DNA from: Oscillatoriales cyanobacterium
Lineage (GTDB): Bacteria; Cyanobacteriota; Cyanobacteriia; Cyanobacteriales; Laspinemataceae
Direction: 5' to 3'
Assembly: GCA_011390955.1 (NCBI GenBank)
Contig: JAABRM010000025.1
Span: 1-64,000, forward strand
DNA: 64,000 nt
The notes below the pieces were generated by a model. That model was not told where the DNA came from. It ran no database searches and was given only the letters and a program-made list of their open reading frames with translations. A program made the translations under genes and the position numbers. Positions 24,948 to 33,627 of the stretch are shown in pieces (the first letter of the stretch is position 1; each line of letters starts with the position of its first letter).

Positions 24948-25214
24948 TTAAAAATTCCGCTGATGAACTTTCATTAGCTCTTGATATTCACTCATTTGTC
25001 GATTTCGCCGCAACATTCGCAATCGGTTTTCTACATTAATTCTCGCCTCATTCCGGGTAATGGGTTGAAATTGCAAACCATCGGGGTGGTTAGAGACTAA
25101 AAAATAGAGACGTTGGGCATAGAGAGTTGTGAATAATTCTTGATTATCCGCAATCAGACAAATTCGATAAAGCAGGCCAAAGTTAGGATGATTGATATAA
25201 GTTTCAGTGCTCAT
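24948..25214 (-). CDS. pipX: PII-interacting protein PipX
   Basis: An 88-residue cyanobacteria-specific regulator. It either activates NtcA or is captured by PII (GlnB), depending on 2-oxoglutarate, and so connects carbon/nitrogen balance with transcription. The N-terminal Tudor-like domain (YINHPNFGLLYRICLIADNQELFTTLYAQRLYFLV) and the two C-terminal helices (NVENRLRMLRRNRQ, EYQELMKVH) match the family and its usual 89-residue length. pipY follows after 221 bp. Confidence 0.96.
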   Translation of the reverse strand: MSTETYINHPNFGLLYRICLIADNQELFTTLYAQRLYFLVSNHPDGLQFQPITRNEARINVENRLRMLRRNRQMSEYQELMKVHQRNF

Positions 25215-25249
25215 TCAAGGTTTGATCCAGCAATTGGTCTAAATTTTAC

Positions 25250-25345
25250 AGAACTTACGCAAAGAGTCTCTAATTGGGGCAACCACCGCCACGGGAGAGC
25301 ACCTACCAACTGCTCTTGCGGATATATCCGCGCTGCGTAAGTCCT
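25250..25345. mobile_element. MITE-like element B
   Basis: Ends AGAACTTACGCA (25250-25261) and TGCGTAAGTCCT (25334-25345), one mismatch between the arms. The core shares GGGGCAACCACCG with element A and then differs. It lies between pipX and the chorismate-synthase-type gene. Confidence 0.7.
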
Positions 25346-25374
25346 ATTTTAAGTGAAATGACAAAGAAATCTTA

Positions 25375-26955
25375 TCAGGTATTTGGATCGCTAATTCTCG
25401 CAATTTGTAAAGCGGCTAATTGAGCTTGGGCTTTATGCAGGGACTCATGCCACTCTTTTTCTGGATCGCTGTCGGCGACAATTCCCGCACCCACTTGCCC
25501 AAATACGCGGGAGGATGCGGAGGCTGAGGCTTTGGTAGAAGTGGCGAGGGGGCTGTTGGCATCAGGAGAGGTTTCCCCGTGAGTACATAATAATGTTCTA
25601 ATTAAGATGTTGAGGTCGAGATTTCCCCGCCAATCGAGATAACCACAAGATCCATAGAATAAACTGCGCCGGACAGGTTCGAGTTCTTCGATGATTTCCA
25701 TGCAACGAACTTTTGGACAGCCGGTGATGGTGCCACCGGGAAACATGGCCCGGATCAGGTCGATGCCATTGCAGTCGGGACGCAAAGTGCCGATCGCATT
25801 ACTGACTAAGTGCATTACATGAGAATATCGCTCGATGGTCAAGAGTTCATCCACTTGCACGGAACCCCATTGACAAACTCGCCCCAGGTCGTTCCGTTCC
25901 AGATCCACCAGCATTATATGTTCAGCCCGTTCTTTGGTGTTGGTCAAGAGTTCTTGGGCAAGTTGGAGATCCTTTTCTGGGGTGACTCCGCGCGATCGCG
26001 TCCCGGCAATGGGTCGAGTTTCTGCTTGCTTATCGTGCAACTTAACCAACCGTTCGGGAGAACAACTAATCATTTCGCCCCAGGGGGTTTGCCAGTAACT
26101 CGCAAAGGGAGAAGGATTAATGTTTTGTAAGGCTTGATAAATCTGCCAACTGTTGCGGCTAATTTCCGCTTCAAAGCGTAAGGACAAATTCGCCTGAAAA
26201 ATATCTCCCGCTTGAATATATTTTTTGGCTTGACGCACCATCTGTTCATAGTCCCCTTGGTTTACCTGAAAATGGGGATCGACCGATGATTCACCCGTGA
26301 CTAAGGGCGGGGCTGTGAAGAAATTTGGTGCTAACTTTTCTGCCTTGATAGTTTCTAATCGCTGTTCCATACCATCAAGATTCCTGGGTTCACTAGCGGC
26401 TAACCAAAGGATTTGTTCCTGGTGGTCTAAGATGGCAAATTCTGCGGGTTCATACCAATAAGCCACGGGAAAAGGTAGGGGATCTGAGTTCATTTTGGGC
26501 AGTTTTTCCACTTCCCAAGCGAGGTCATATCCTAGCCAACCTAACCAACCGCCGGTAAAAGGCAATGATGGGTCTGGCAATAAACCGGGCAACACCGCAG
26601 ACTTGTGAAAAAATTTGCCTTGTTTGCGGGCTTCAATTTGCTGCCAAAGTTGCTGCAAAAAGGGAAATATTTCTCCTAATGGCGGTGTCCAAATTTGTGG
26701 CTGATTTTGTACGATTCGAGGGGTTCCAGCGCAGATGGAATATCTGGCTAATGCCTGACTTTCTACTGGTTTTGTTGCCGGACTTTCTAATAAGGTGGCG
26801 ATGTTGCCGTTGGTGCGAAATAAGGCGGCAAAAACTTGGGATCCGGTGCGCTTTTGCAAAGGGAGCGATCGCCAATACCACGGCTGAATTTCCTGTATTT
26901 TTGGCTGTATTTGTGGCTGGATTTGTTGTTTTTTTTGCTGTATTTGTTGATTCAT
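25375..26955 (-). CDS. chorismate-utilising enzyme: anthranilate/aminodeoxychorismate synthase component I
   Basis: A TrpE/PabB-family enzyme that turns chorismate into anthranilate or aminodeoxychorismate. The chorismate-binding half (about 250-515) has GDIFQANLSLRF, SCSPERLV, the RPIAGTRSRG motif, LLTNTKERAEHIMLVDLERNDLGR, FPGGTITGCPKVR and GQVGAGIVADS. PIAGTR with Ala rather than Lys favours anthranilate synthase, but some PabBs share it. The N-terminus is a Gln/Ile low-complexity run. The ATG at 26955 is chosen because it overlaps the ecfT stop in ATGA; a longer frame reaches 27018. 526 residues. Confidence 0.88.
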   Translation of the reverse strand: MNQQIQQKKQQIQPQIQPKIQEIQPWYWRSLPLQKRTGSQVFAALFRTNGNIATLLESPATKPVESQALARYSICAGTPRIVQNQPQIWTPPLGEIFPFLQQLWQQIEARKQGKFFHKSAVLPGLLPDPSLPFTGGWLGWLGYDLAWEVEKLPKMNSDPLPFPVAYWYEPAEFAILDHQEQILWLAASEPRNLDGMEQRLETIKAEKLAPNFFTAPPLVTGESSVDPHFQVNQGDYEQMVRQAKKYIQAGDIFQANLSLRFEAEISRNSWQIYQALQNINPSPFASYWQTPWGEMISCSPERLVKLHDKQAETRPIAGTRSRGVTPEKDLQLAQELLTNTKERAEHIMLVDLERNDLGRVCQWGSVQVDELLTIERYSHVMHLVSNAIGTLRPDCNGIDLIRAMFPGGTITGCPKVRCMEIIEELEPVRRSLFYGSCGYLDWRGNLDLNILIRTLLCTHGETSPDANSPLATSTKASASASSRVFGQVGAGIVADSDPEKEWHESLHKAQAQLAALQIARISDPNT

Positions 26956-27989
26956 GCTTGCCATCCCCAGGTTAATCGGAGTCCCCACAATAAAAACAAA
27001 CCGGCTACGGCTAACCAATCAACTCTTTTGAGGCGCAATTGATGCCACTGCACCCGATGCTCATTGGGACTGGTAAAGCCGCGTACTTGCATACTATTAG
27101 CAATTTGAGAGGCTCGCAAAAGCAGGTTTTCTAATAACCGTTCTACCACCGTTAACCAAACTTTCACGGAACGACGCCAACCGAGTTTTTTCCAGTTAAT
27201 TGCCCTAGTGCTAACGGCTCTAATTAAGTTTTGCACTTCTTCTAAAACTAAGGGAATAAATCGCAAAGATAAAGTTAAGGTTAGGGTGATTTCTGTGACT
27301 GGCAACTTGAAGCGTTGTAACGGACTCATTAAATCTTCCAGTCCGGCGGTGATTTCTTCTGGGGCGGTGGTGAGTAAATAAAGATTGGTGCTGTAAATTA
27401 AGGTAAATAATAATGTGCTGACTCGAATACCTAAGTCTAAAGAACGACGGGTAATTTTCACTGGCCCTCGATCGAAAATAACATAACGATAATCCGTGGG
27501 CTGGGGTAAATCAATCTCCGATGATAATTCCTGATTTTTGTCAGTTTTTTTGGTCGCGTCTGTGCCATCTTTTGGCTGTTTGGCTTCAGAATTGGTAAAC
27601 CAACCAAAGGGATCGTACCACGGTTGACGAGTGGCAGTGGTTGGCTGGGTTGGGGCTGTGGTGACGAAGGTAATTTCCGAGGCAGGAAGACGCCTTTGGT
27701 GTTCAATGGCTAATCCATCTGGGGCGATCGCTGTAATGAAAAATACCATGATACTAAAGATTAATAACCAGCCCATTTGTTGTCGCCAAACCCGCATGGG
27801 AATCAATGCGGTGAAGGTTAAAAAAATCAGCAACCCAACTAAAGCAATTCGACAAGGAATATTTCCTAACAACGGGGCTAAAAGAAAACTCAGCAACCAG
27901 ATTAATTTTACCCGTGCATCTAAGGAATGTAGCCAGGTAATTGGTTGTTCTAAATAAAGTCCCAGAGGCAGCGATCGCAATAAATCCAT
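26952..27989 (-). CDS. ecfT: energy-coupling factor (ECF) transporter transmembrane protein EcfT
   Basis: A CbiQ/EcfT-type membrane protein of 345 residues. It couples the ECF ATPases to a substrate-binding S component for vitamin or metal uptake. Five to six hydrophobic helices are visible (such as LIWLLSFLLAPLLG and LLIFSIMVFFITAI), with the two cytoplasmic coupling motifs near AVSTRAIN and SMQVRGF in the C-terminal half. A charged Thr/Lys-rich loop (about 110-165) is longer than usual. No ATPase or S component is nearby. It overlaps the next gene by ATGA. Confidence 0.9.
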   Translation of the reverse strand: MDLLRSLPLGLYLEQPITWLHSLDARVKLIWLLSFLLAPLLGNIPCRIALVGLLIFLTFTALIPMRVWRQQMGWLLIFSIMVFFITAIAPDGLAIEHQRRLPASEITFVTTAPTQPTTATRQPWYDPFGWFTNSEAKQPKDGTDATKKTDKNQELSSEIDLPQPTDYRYVIFDRGPVKITRRSLDLGIRVSTLLFTLIYSTNLYLLTTAPEEITAGLEDLMSPLQRFKLPVTEITLTLTLSLRFIPLVLEEVQNLIRAVSTRAINWKKLGWRRSVKVWLTVVERLLENLLLRASQIANSMQVRGFTSPNEHRVQWHQLRLKRVDWLAVAGLFLLWGLRLTWGWQA

Positions 27990-27992
27990 TTT

Positions 27993-28172
27993 CTAAATGT
28001 TATTGGTTGTTGGTTGTTGGTTATTGGTTGTTGGTTGTTGGTTATTGGTTGGTGGTTGGTGGTTATTGGTTGGTGGTTGGTGGTTGGTGGTTGGTGGTTG
28101 GTTGATGAACTTGCCAACAAACAACAAACAACTTGCCAACAAACAACTTGCCAACAAACAACCAATAACCAG
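27993..28172. repeat. TTGTTGG / CCAACAA array between der and ecfT
   Basis: A long left arm of GTTGGTTGTTGGTTATT and GGTTGGTGG units (27998-28105) followed by CTTGCCAACAAACAA units (28109-28172). It separates the two genes by almost 200 bp. Confidence 0.9.
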
Positions 28173-28184
28173 CAACTATAAATA

Positions 28185-29546
28185 TTACACTCGCACGGCC
28201 CGATTAGCACCGGAAAATTCCCCGTCACGGGCTTTTTTGCCGCGCCAAATAAACCGAACGGGTGTCCCTTCAAAGCCTAACTGATCGCGAAATTGTCGTT
28301 CTAAATAAGTGCGATAGTTATCTTTAAAGCGTTTCGGGTCGTTGACAAATAGGGCGATCGTGGGTGGTTGGCTTCTGATTTGAGTTCCATAGTAAATCTT
28401 ACCTTGACGCCCTTGCCGCGAGGTCGGTGGACTATGCCAACGCACGGATTCTTCGAGGACTTCATTAATCACTGAAGTAGAGACGCGACGGCGATGTTGA
28501 GCCACCACTCGATCCACTAAATCTAGAATATTCGGCACTCGCTTGCCGGTCAAGGCACTGGTAAAAATCGTCGGTGCCCAATTGACAAAATAGAGACGAT
28601 CTTTAATATCTCGTTCATAGTCATAAATGGTCGCAGAATCTTTTTCAATTAAATCCCATTTATTCACCACGATCGCACAAGCGCGACCTTCATCTTCAAT
28701 CCGTCCAGCCAGTTTTTGGTCTTGTTCCGTGACTCCATCTGCCGCATCAACCACCAGCAACACCACATCAGACCGGCGAATAGCTTTAAATGCCCGATTA
28801 ATGCTAAAAAATTCCACTCCGTAATCGATATTTTTCTTTTTGCGAATTCCCGCTGTATCAATCAGGCGATAAACCTGATCGTCCCGTTGCACCACCATAT
28901 CAATAGTATCGCGAGTAGTGCCGGAAATTGGGCTAACAATTGCCCGTTGTTGACCGACTAAGCTATTTAATAAACTGGATTTACCGACATTCGGACGCCC
29001 CACAATGGCAATTTTAATTTCTTCGATTTCGGGAATTGCATCGACCGGGGGAAAATAGGTAATCAATTTGTCTAAAAGTTCACCAGTCCCATTGCCGTGA
29101 ATACTGGAAATGGCAAAAGGTTCGCCCAGTCCTAAATTCCAAAATTCGGCGGCTTGAGTCAGACCCATTGTTTCTGATTCACATTTATTCACTGCCAACA
29201 ATATGGGCACTTTTTGTTGTCGTAACCATTGGGCAATTTCTTCATCCCCAGAGGTTAAACCCGCTTGACCATCGACCACAAAAATGGCGGCAACTGATTC
29301 CGTGAGGGCAGTCAAGGCTTGTTCTCTAATTAACGGCAAGAATTCCGTGTCGTCGGCAAAGACTAAACCCCCGGTATCGACGACCTGAAAATCCCGATCG
29401 CCCCAAAAGGCTTGTTTGTAGGTGCGATCGCGGGTGACTCCCGGTTCATCATGGACGATCGCATCTCGCGTACTCGCCAAACGATTCACCAGGGTGGACT
29501 TACCGACATTCGGTCGGCCAATAATAGCTACTATAGGCAGAGGCAT
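28185..29546 (-). CDS. der: ribosome-assembly GTPase Der (EngA)
   Basis: A 453-residue essential GTPase with two G domains in tandem, acting in 50S subunit maturation. G1 motifs: GRPNVGKST (residues 9-17) and GRPNVGKSS (about 182). G3: DTGG near 57 and DTAG near 230. G4: NKCE near 118 and NKWD near 296. The C-terminal KH-like domain starts near 350 ([14 protein letters not shown]) and ends in PVRFIWRGK. Length and layout are typical. Confidence 0.97.
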   Translation of the reverse strand: MPLPIVAIIGRPNVGKSTLVNRLASTRDAIVHDEPGVTRDRTYKQAFWGDRDFQVVDTGGLVFADDTEFLPLIREQALTALTESVAAIFVVDGQAGLTSGDEEIAQWLRQQKVPILLAVNKCESETMGLTQAAEFWNLGLGEPFAISSIHGNGTGELLDKLITYFPPVDAIPEIEEIKIAIVGRPNVGKSSLLNSLVGQQRAIVSPISGTTRDTIDMVVQRDDQVYRLIDTAGIRKKKNIDYGVEFFSINRAFKAIRRSDVVLLVVDAADGVTEQDQKLAGRIEDEGRACAIVVNKWDLIEKDSATIYDYERDIKDRLYFVNWAPTIFTSALTGKRVPNILDLVDRVVAQHRRRVSTSVINEVLEESVRWHSPPTSRQGRQGKIYYGTQIRSQPPTIALFVNDPKRFKDNYRTYLERQFRDQLGFEGTPVRFIWRGKKARDGEFSGANRAVRV

Positions 29547-29729
29547 TCTTTAATAGTTCCTGCTAAACGAATAAAAAATAGCAATTATCTAATTATACTA
29601 TTTTTTATCAAAATTTTGGTAATTTATCAGGTTTATTTAATATTTTTCGATCGATTGGTTCAGCGAGTGACCATTGAGGGTGCGGTTTTACACCCTCCCA
29701 CTCTATCTCCAAAATTGCGCGATTCCCGC
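29547..29729. other. intergenic region upstream of der
   Basis: AT-rich sequence with a GGGTGCGGTTTTACACCCTCCC hairpin-like block near 29678-29700. Probably contains the der promoter and the end of the lipoprotein transcript. No gene seen. Confidence 0.5.
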
Positions 29730-30128
29730 CTACTGACAAGTTAAAAACTGATTCACGGCAGCAAATCCTTTTGGTTTTTCCTCCCCTACTAGCTGGGTAA
29801 AATATGGCTTATTTTGCAGCAAAATTACCCTGGCTGTATCTAACTGGGTATGCTGAAAAACTAATTCCCTTTTCGCATTCAGAGTAATATTTTCCGCCAC
29901 CGGAACCGAGGGTAAAGACTGGTAAGTAAAGATTGTATCGCCTCCTTGTTCTTGGACGATCAATGTTGCATTTTGTCCCAGGCTTTTTTCCGGGTCTTTT
30001 GTGGCATCATAAGTGCAAATTCGCCCTAGGTTACTTGTTGGTGCGCTGATACATCCCGCTAAGGCAGCTAAGAGAGAGGCGATCGCTAAATTTAGACTTA
30101 GTTTTAGACTCGGTTTTAGTTTAATCAT
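29730..30128 (-). CDS. conserved-looking hypothetical lipoprotein
   Basis: A 132-residue lipoprotein. The signal peptide ends in the lipobox LAGC (Cys26), so it is predicted to be lipid-anchored. The mature part has two further cysteines (ICTYD near 38 and the penultimate Cys) that could form a disulphide, and an all-beta-looking pattern (TLIVQEQGGDTIFTYQSLP, ARVILLQNKPYFTQL). I do not recognise the family. The neighbouring mazG gene is 160 bp upstream and separated by repeats. Confidence 0.8.
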   Translation of the reverse strand: MIKLKPSLKLSLNLAIASLLAALAGCISAPTSNLGRICTYDATKDPEKSLGQNATLIVQEQGGDTIFTYQSLPSVPVAENITLNAKRELVFQHTQLDTARVILLQNKPYFTQLVGEEKPKGFAAVNQFLTCQ

Positions 30129-30162
30129 TTTTGTCTGATTTGTCTGATAAATTGACTTGAAG

Positions 30163-30263
30163 AAAGAAACCGGGTTGGTTCTATAAATATTGGTTTGGTA
30201 TCGGAGAAGATACCCCCAACCCCCCTTAATAAGGGGGGCTTTTGTCGCAGAAACCCGGTTTCT
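30163..30263. repeat. AGAAACC palindromes with an enclosed CCCCCCTT hairpin
   Basis: A half-site GAAACCGGGTT near 30166 and a full palindrome at 30249-30263. Between them lies ACCCCCCTTAATAAGGGGGG, another repeat type also present near 41250 and 43020. This is an outlying copy of the RAYT-linked palindrome, more than 8 kb from its main array. Confidence 0.85.
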
Positions 30264-30287
30264 GTTTTCTAACTTAGGGGAGATGAT

Positions 30288-31139
30288 TTAACTTTTGCTG
30301 GCTGACTTTTGCTGGGCGATTTGGGCTTTGGCTTTTGCCCAAAGTCGATCTAATTCTTCTAAAGAATAATCAGATAAGGGGCGATCGCTAAATGCCTCCA
30401 CTTTCGATAACCGCTGAATAAACTTTTCATTGGTAATTTGTAAAGCCTCTTCGGGTTCCAAATCATACCAACGCGCCAAATTAATCAACACAAAAAGAAT
30501 ATCTCCCAGTTCAGCTTTTTGCTCTTCTTTGGTTTCATGTTCGACGGCGTGTTTAAACTCATTTAATTCCTCATGTAATTTCGCCCAAACTCCTGCCACA
30601 TCATCCCATTCAAAGCCCGCTGCTGCGGCTTTTTTAGAAATTTTCATTCCCGCCACTAATGGGGGAAATGTCCGGGCATAACGGCTGAGTTTATCACTGA
30701 GTAATTGGCTTTCTGAGTTGGTTTCGCCCTTTTCTGAAGCCTTGATTTGCTCCCAATTTTGGTGAACTTCTTCGATACTGTTCACTTTCAGATCCCCAAA
30801 GACATGAGGATGGCGGCGAATTAATTTTTCACTGATGCCTTGGGCGATTTCGGCGATGGTAAATTGACCAGATTCTTGGGCAATTTGCGCTTGCAAAACT
30901 ACTTGTAACAGCAAGTCTCCTAATTCTTCGGCGATCGCCTTTGGATCGCCCTGCCGAATGGCATCAACGACCTCATAAGCTTCTTCGATGATATAGGGAA
31001 TCAGGCTTTCTGGGGTTTGTGCCAAGTCCCAGGGGCAACCGCCATCAGGCGATCGCAATTTAGCCACCACGGAAATCAATTGTTGCATGGCCGCAAGTTC
31101 TGGAGTCAGATTAGCTGGAGATGTTTCGGGAGTGGACAT
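30288..31139 (-). CDS. mazG: nucleoside triphosphate pyrophosphohydrolase MazG
   Basis: Hydrolyses NTPs to NMP and pyrophosphate, cleaning damaged nucleotides. Two MazG domains in tandem: the first has the LRSPDGGCPWDLAQTPESL start, EEAYEVVDAI and EELGDLLLQVVLQA (about 30-115); the second has FEWDDVAGVWAKLHEELNE and KAELGDILFVLINLAR (about 170-240). The metal-binding EExxE/ExxD pattern is intact in both. 283 residues is near the normal length. It lies upstream of the lipoprotein gene. Confidence 0.95.
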   Translation of the reverse strand: MSTPETSPANLTPELAAMQQLISVVAKLRSPDGGCPWDLAQTPESLIPYIIEEAYEVVDAIRQGDPKAIAEELGDLLLQVVLQAQIAQESGQFTIAEIAQGISEKLIRRHPHVFGDLKVNSIEEVHQNWEQIKASEKGETNSESQLLSDKLSRYARTFPPLVAGMKISKKAAAAGFEWDDVAGVWAKLHEELNEFKHAVEHETKEEQKAELGDILFVLINLARWYDLEPEEALQITNEKFIQRLSKVEAFSDRPLSDYSLEELDRLWAKAKAQIAQQKSASKS

Positions 31140-31242
31140 AATATAAGTGATGTAAGTGCAAAATGTAAGTGCAAAATATAAGTGCAGATTAGCCCGGACT
31201 TTCTTACCATCTTAGAATTTTTATTTCGGTTTTACTTGCCCT

Positions 31243-31914
31243 TTATTTGCGTTTCGGTGTGGGGGCTTTTCTGCCACTGCTGCCGCGACCCTTGGACTGA
31301 CCCTTCGGTTGGCTGGATTTGCTAGACGGACGCGGGGGTTTTCTGGACTTGCGGGACTGCCGTTTCCCTAGTTGGGAGGTGACAGACTTGGGCAACACCG
31401 CTATCCAACCGCGAGATTTTATTTGTTTATAAGTGGAACCCCCCCAGTCACTTAGGGAGTGACTCATGGCCCCCAACTCGAAACCAATCAATAGGGCAAT
31501 TAAGTCTGGGTAATAAATGAGGAGCGATCGCGCCCCCCATTGAATCATCATCTCCACAGTCCAGGGCATACCCCGGACCACATACATGACCAGCAAAAGC
31601 GCGATCGCCACCATGCCGATCCAAGTCATCAAATAAACAACTCGTAACACCGTGCCAATCACCGGGCCGTGAGACAGAAATGAGCGATGGTGCAAACTCT
31701 TTTGGTAAGGCAGCCAAATCCAACGCAACCACCCCCACCGGAGAAACTGCTGGGAATAGATGTCTAGATCCGGGCCAAACATCAGCCCACTGAATAAAAA
31801 ACCTCCCGAAACAAATAAAGTTAAATGGCTGCTACGGGTGAAAACCCAGGTGATACCTGCCACCCAGGGCAAGCTCCATAAAGTAATTTCGTCATGGGTG
31901 CGACCAGATGGCAT
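31243..31914 (-). CDS. DUF2227 putative metal-binding membrane protein
   Basis: A 223-residue protein. It begins MPSGRTHDEITLWSLPW, the start typical of DUF2227, with conserved His/Asp residues (HDE; GPDLDIYSQQ near 48; LHHRSFLSHGPVIGT near 74) and later HSLSDW, suggesting a metal-dependent hydrolase fold at the membrane. Three to four hydrophobic segments follow. The last 45 residues are an extreme Lys/Arg/Ser/Pro tail (SRKSRKPPRP), probably disordered. Function unknown. Its start is 44 bp from the divergent tRNA gene. Confidence 0.87.
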   Translation of the reverse strand: MPSGRTHDEITLWSLPWVAGITWVFTRSSHLTLFVSGGFLFSGLMFGPDLDIYSQQFLRWGWLRWIWLPYQKSLHHRSFLSHGPVIGTVLRVVYLMTWIGMVAIALLLVMYVVRGMPWTVEMMIQWGARSLLIYYPDLIALLIGFELGAMSHSLSDWGGSTYKQIKSRGWIAVLPKSVTSQLGKRQSRKSRKPPRPSSKSSQPKGQSKGRGSSGRKAPTPKRK

Positions 31915-31957
31915 AAATTGAAAAAAGTGTGCTATAGTAGATTCGGTTACAAAAACC

Positions 31958-32029
<72 letters not shown>

Positions 32030-32037
32030 TTCCCGGA

Positions 32038-32094
32038 AACCTTATCATAACAAGGTTTTTACCCCTGTCACCAAATTGGTTGCAGGGGTTTTTA
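32038..32094 (+). terminator. two tandem hairpins after tRNA-Val
   Basis: AACCTT ... AAGGTTTTT (32038-32060) and ACCCCTG ... CAGGGGTTTTT (32061-32092), both followed by T runs. They look like tandem intrinsic terminators of the tRNA transcript. The second also faces the minus-strand gene ending at 32099. Confidence 0.8.
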
Positions 32095-32098
32095 ATTA

Positions 32099-32362
32099 TT
32101 AAGTCGGGATGCAAGTCGGGATGTAAGTGGCGGTGTAGGTGGCAACATAGTCACCGGCAAAATCCCCGGCAAAGTCACCGGCGCCGGAAACATCCTCGGA
32201 ATTTTCCTGAGATTTGATGTCCCGGTCAAACCAGTAAGCAAAAATCCGATCCACGTCTATGCCGTCAAATTTGGGCACGGCAAAATAGTGGCGGATAGCA
32301 TCCCGGCCCGTACCCATCCGGGCAAGCATATTTTTTCTGGTAGCCAATAAGTAGGTGAACAT
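32099..32362 (-). CDS. possible small protein with C-terminal repeats
   Basis: An open frame continues upstream to 32551, but its upstream part is a dispersed DNA repeat (32350-32489). Starting at the ATG at 32362 gives 87 residues with coding-like third positions. After VDRIFAYWFDRDIKSQEN come short peptide repeats (GDFAGDFAGDY, then ATYTATY and IPTCIPT), encoded by near-repeats in the DNA. I do not recognise it. It may be a decayed or fused fragment. Confidence 0.3.
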   Translation of the reverse strand: MFTYLLATRKNMLARMGTGRDAIRHYFAVPKFDGIDVDRIFAYWFDRDIKSQENSEDVSGAGDFAGDFAGDYVATYTATYIPTCIPT

Positions 32363-32489
32363 AATTAATTGCACTTTTCTTTCCCCGCCGATAGGCTGTG
32401 GATTCCCGTCGGAGTTTACCCCCGCGAATGCGTGGGGCGGGAATGACAGTTTTCTTCTGATATGGTCTGTGGTGCATTTATTTCTGCCC
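32350..32489. repeat. dispersed element, copy also at 60427-60552
   Basis: The reverse complement of this stretch aligns with 60427-60552: GGCAGAAATAAATGCACCA, AAAACTGTCATTCCCGC, GGGAATCCACAG, CTATCGGCGGGGAA and AAAAGTGCAATTAATTATG blocks in the same order. The copy here has about 20 extra bases around the internal CCCGC palindrome. Confidence 0.85.
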
Positions 32490-32529
32490 GTAAACTTAAG
32501 ATCCAAAATGACATTTATGCGATCGCCCG

Positions 32530-33108
32530 TCAACAACCGGGATAACCCCAACGGAACTGGGATGACAGTTCAGACAGTAACTCTGCATACTTTTGCTTGA
32601 TTTGTCCTAAGAAATCAGCCACGTTAAAACCAAATTGAGATACATAAATATAGAGTTCTTTATTTATCTCAGTAACGACTAAAAAACACTCTGGATTATC
32701 CCTTATTTCCAGTTGATAATTTTTCGGATAAACTTTTTTGAAACGAACGGAATAAAAGGAAATTTCAGAGTTACTCAACTCATCTATATTTTTAGCGATT
32801 TCTATTAATCGCCATTGCTGACCTGACTCTCTGGGTAATTTGGGCAACACCCTGAGAAATTTGTCTGGACTTGTTACTTGAAAACGGTAATCACTTAGCA
32901 CGGTTTTTGCTAAGTCAGGGACTAAAGAACCGTAATAATCATCAAGAACTCGGATGATTTCAGCCTTAGTTAACCGTGACCAGTCCCGCTTGACGATGCC
33001 AAGTCTGGACTGGAAAAAGTTGCGAGTGATTTTGAAGGCAGTCCGACTTAGACGGGACACCTTAGCCTTTAACTGACGGATGGTGAGGGTGACATACAGT
33101 CTTTTCAT
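32530..33108 (-). CDS. hypothetical protein behind a leader-peptide module
   Basis: A 192-residue soluble protein with no motif I recognise. The N-terminus is very basic (KAKVSRLSRTAFKITRNFF). The rest alternates helices and strands (RVLDDYYGSLVPDLAK, PECFLVVTEINKELYIYVS). The ATG overlaps the stop of a 15-codon reading frame (33105-33152) in ATGA, so translation is probably coupled to that leader. It is the only complete gene behind the minus-strand module that recurs in the array up to 34452, so it may be the original cargo of the repeated unit. Confidence 0.65.
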   Translation of the reverse strand: MKRLYVTLTIRQLKAKVSRLSRTAFKITRNFFQSRLGIVKRDWSRLTKAEIIRVLDDYYGSLVPDLAKTVLSDYRFQVTSPDKFLRVLPKLPRESGQQWRLIEIAKNIDELSNSEISFYSVRFKKVYPKNYQLEIRDNPECFLVVTEINKELYIYVSQFGFNVADFLGQIKQKYAELLSELSSQFRWGYPGC

Positions 33109-33152
33109 ACCGCGTCCCCCCCGTGATTAATGTCGTTTTGTGCTATGCTCAT
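33105..33152 (-). CDS. 15-codon leader peptide ORF upstream of the 192-aa gene
   Basis: MSIAQNDINHGGDAV, too short for usual gene calling. AAGGA (33159-33163) lies six bases before the ATG, and the stop TGA overlaps the next gene's ATG. The ribosome-binding site forms one arm of a hairpin (CCTTG-AAAAA-CAAGG), so access may be regulated. Its first 13 residues recur (MSIAQNHVNHGGD) in the two later modules. Confidence 0.55.
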   Translation of the reverse strand: MSIAQNDINHGGDAV

Positions 33153-33376
33153 AAGTAATCCTTGTTTTTCAAGGTTTTGAATAACCCGTGTCAGCGAGTT
33201 CGGCCAAGAATCAGCGTTGATGCGGGTTTTTGCGTTTATGGATATATCTTAACTTTATAGTCTAATAATGTCAATAGTGCAGTTAAACCTTTTCCTTTAC
33301 TATTGATATACATATAACCAATATGGTACTATATACATAGCGAGATATATTTTTAAGGTTTAATAGAGGTAGGGAA

Positions 33377-33607
33377 ATGAATGGTAAAGCTATGATGGAA
33401 TTTAGACTCAGAGTTGTGATGGCCGAAAAAAACATCTCCAATAAAAAACTTGCATCACTTACAGGTCTAGCATATGGTACGATTTCCAAGCTAAAAACCT
33501 CTACCCCTACTAGGATCGAGGTTGAGACGATGGAAAAACTTTGTGCAGCATTAAAATGTCAACCCGGAGATTTATGGCGATATATGCCAGACAACAACGC
33601 GGCATAA
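33377..33607 (+). CDS. small Xre/Cro-type HTH regulator 1
   Basis: A 76-residue protein consisting of one Cro/CI-type helix-turn-helix: RLRVVMAEKNISNKKLASLTGLAYGTISKLK is the helix 1-3 region, and METMEKLCAALKCQPGDLW the closing helices. A GAGGTAGGGAA ribosome-binding site precedes the ATG. It is divergent from the leader and 192-aa gene (225 bp between starts), a typical setting for autoregulation and repression of the neighbour. It ends in the NNAA tail seen as NDAA and FDDAA in its two relatives. Confidence 0.88.
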   Translation: MNGKAMMEFRLRVVMAEKNISNKKLASLTGLAYGTISKLKTSTPTRIEVETMEKLCAALKCQPGDLWRYMPDNNAA

Positions 33608-33627
33608 CCGCAACGCGCGATCGCTTA

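Noticed and set aside
25375-26955. Firm assignment as TrpE or PabB
   Set aside because: PIAGTR favours TrpE, but the distinction cannot be settled from sequence reading alone and neighbours do not decide it.
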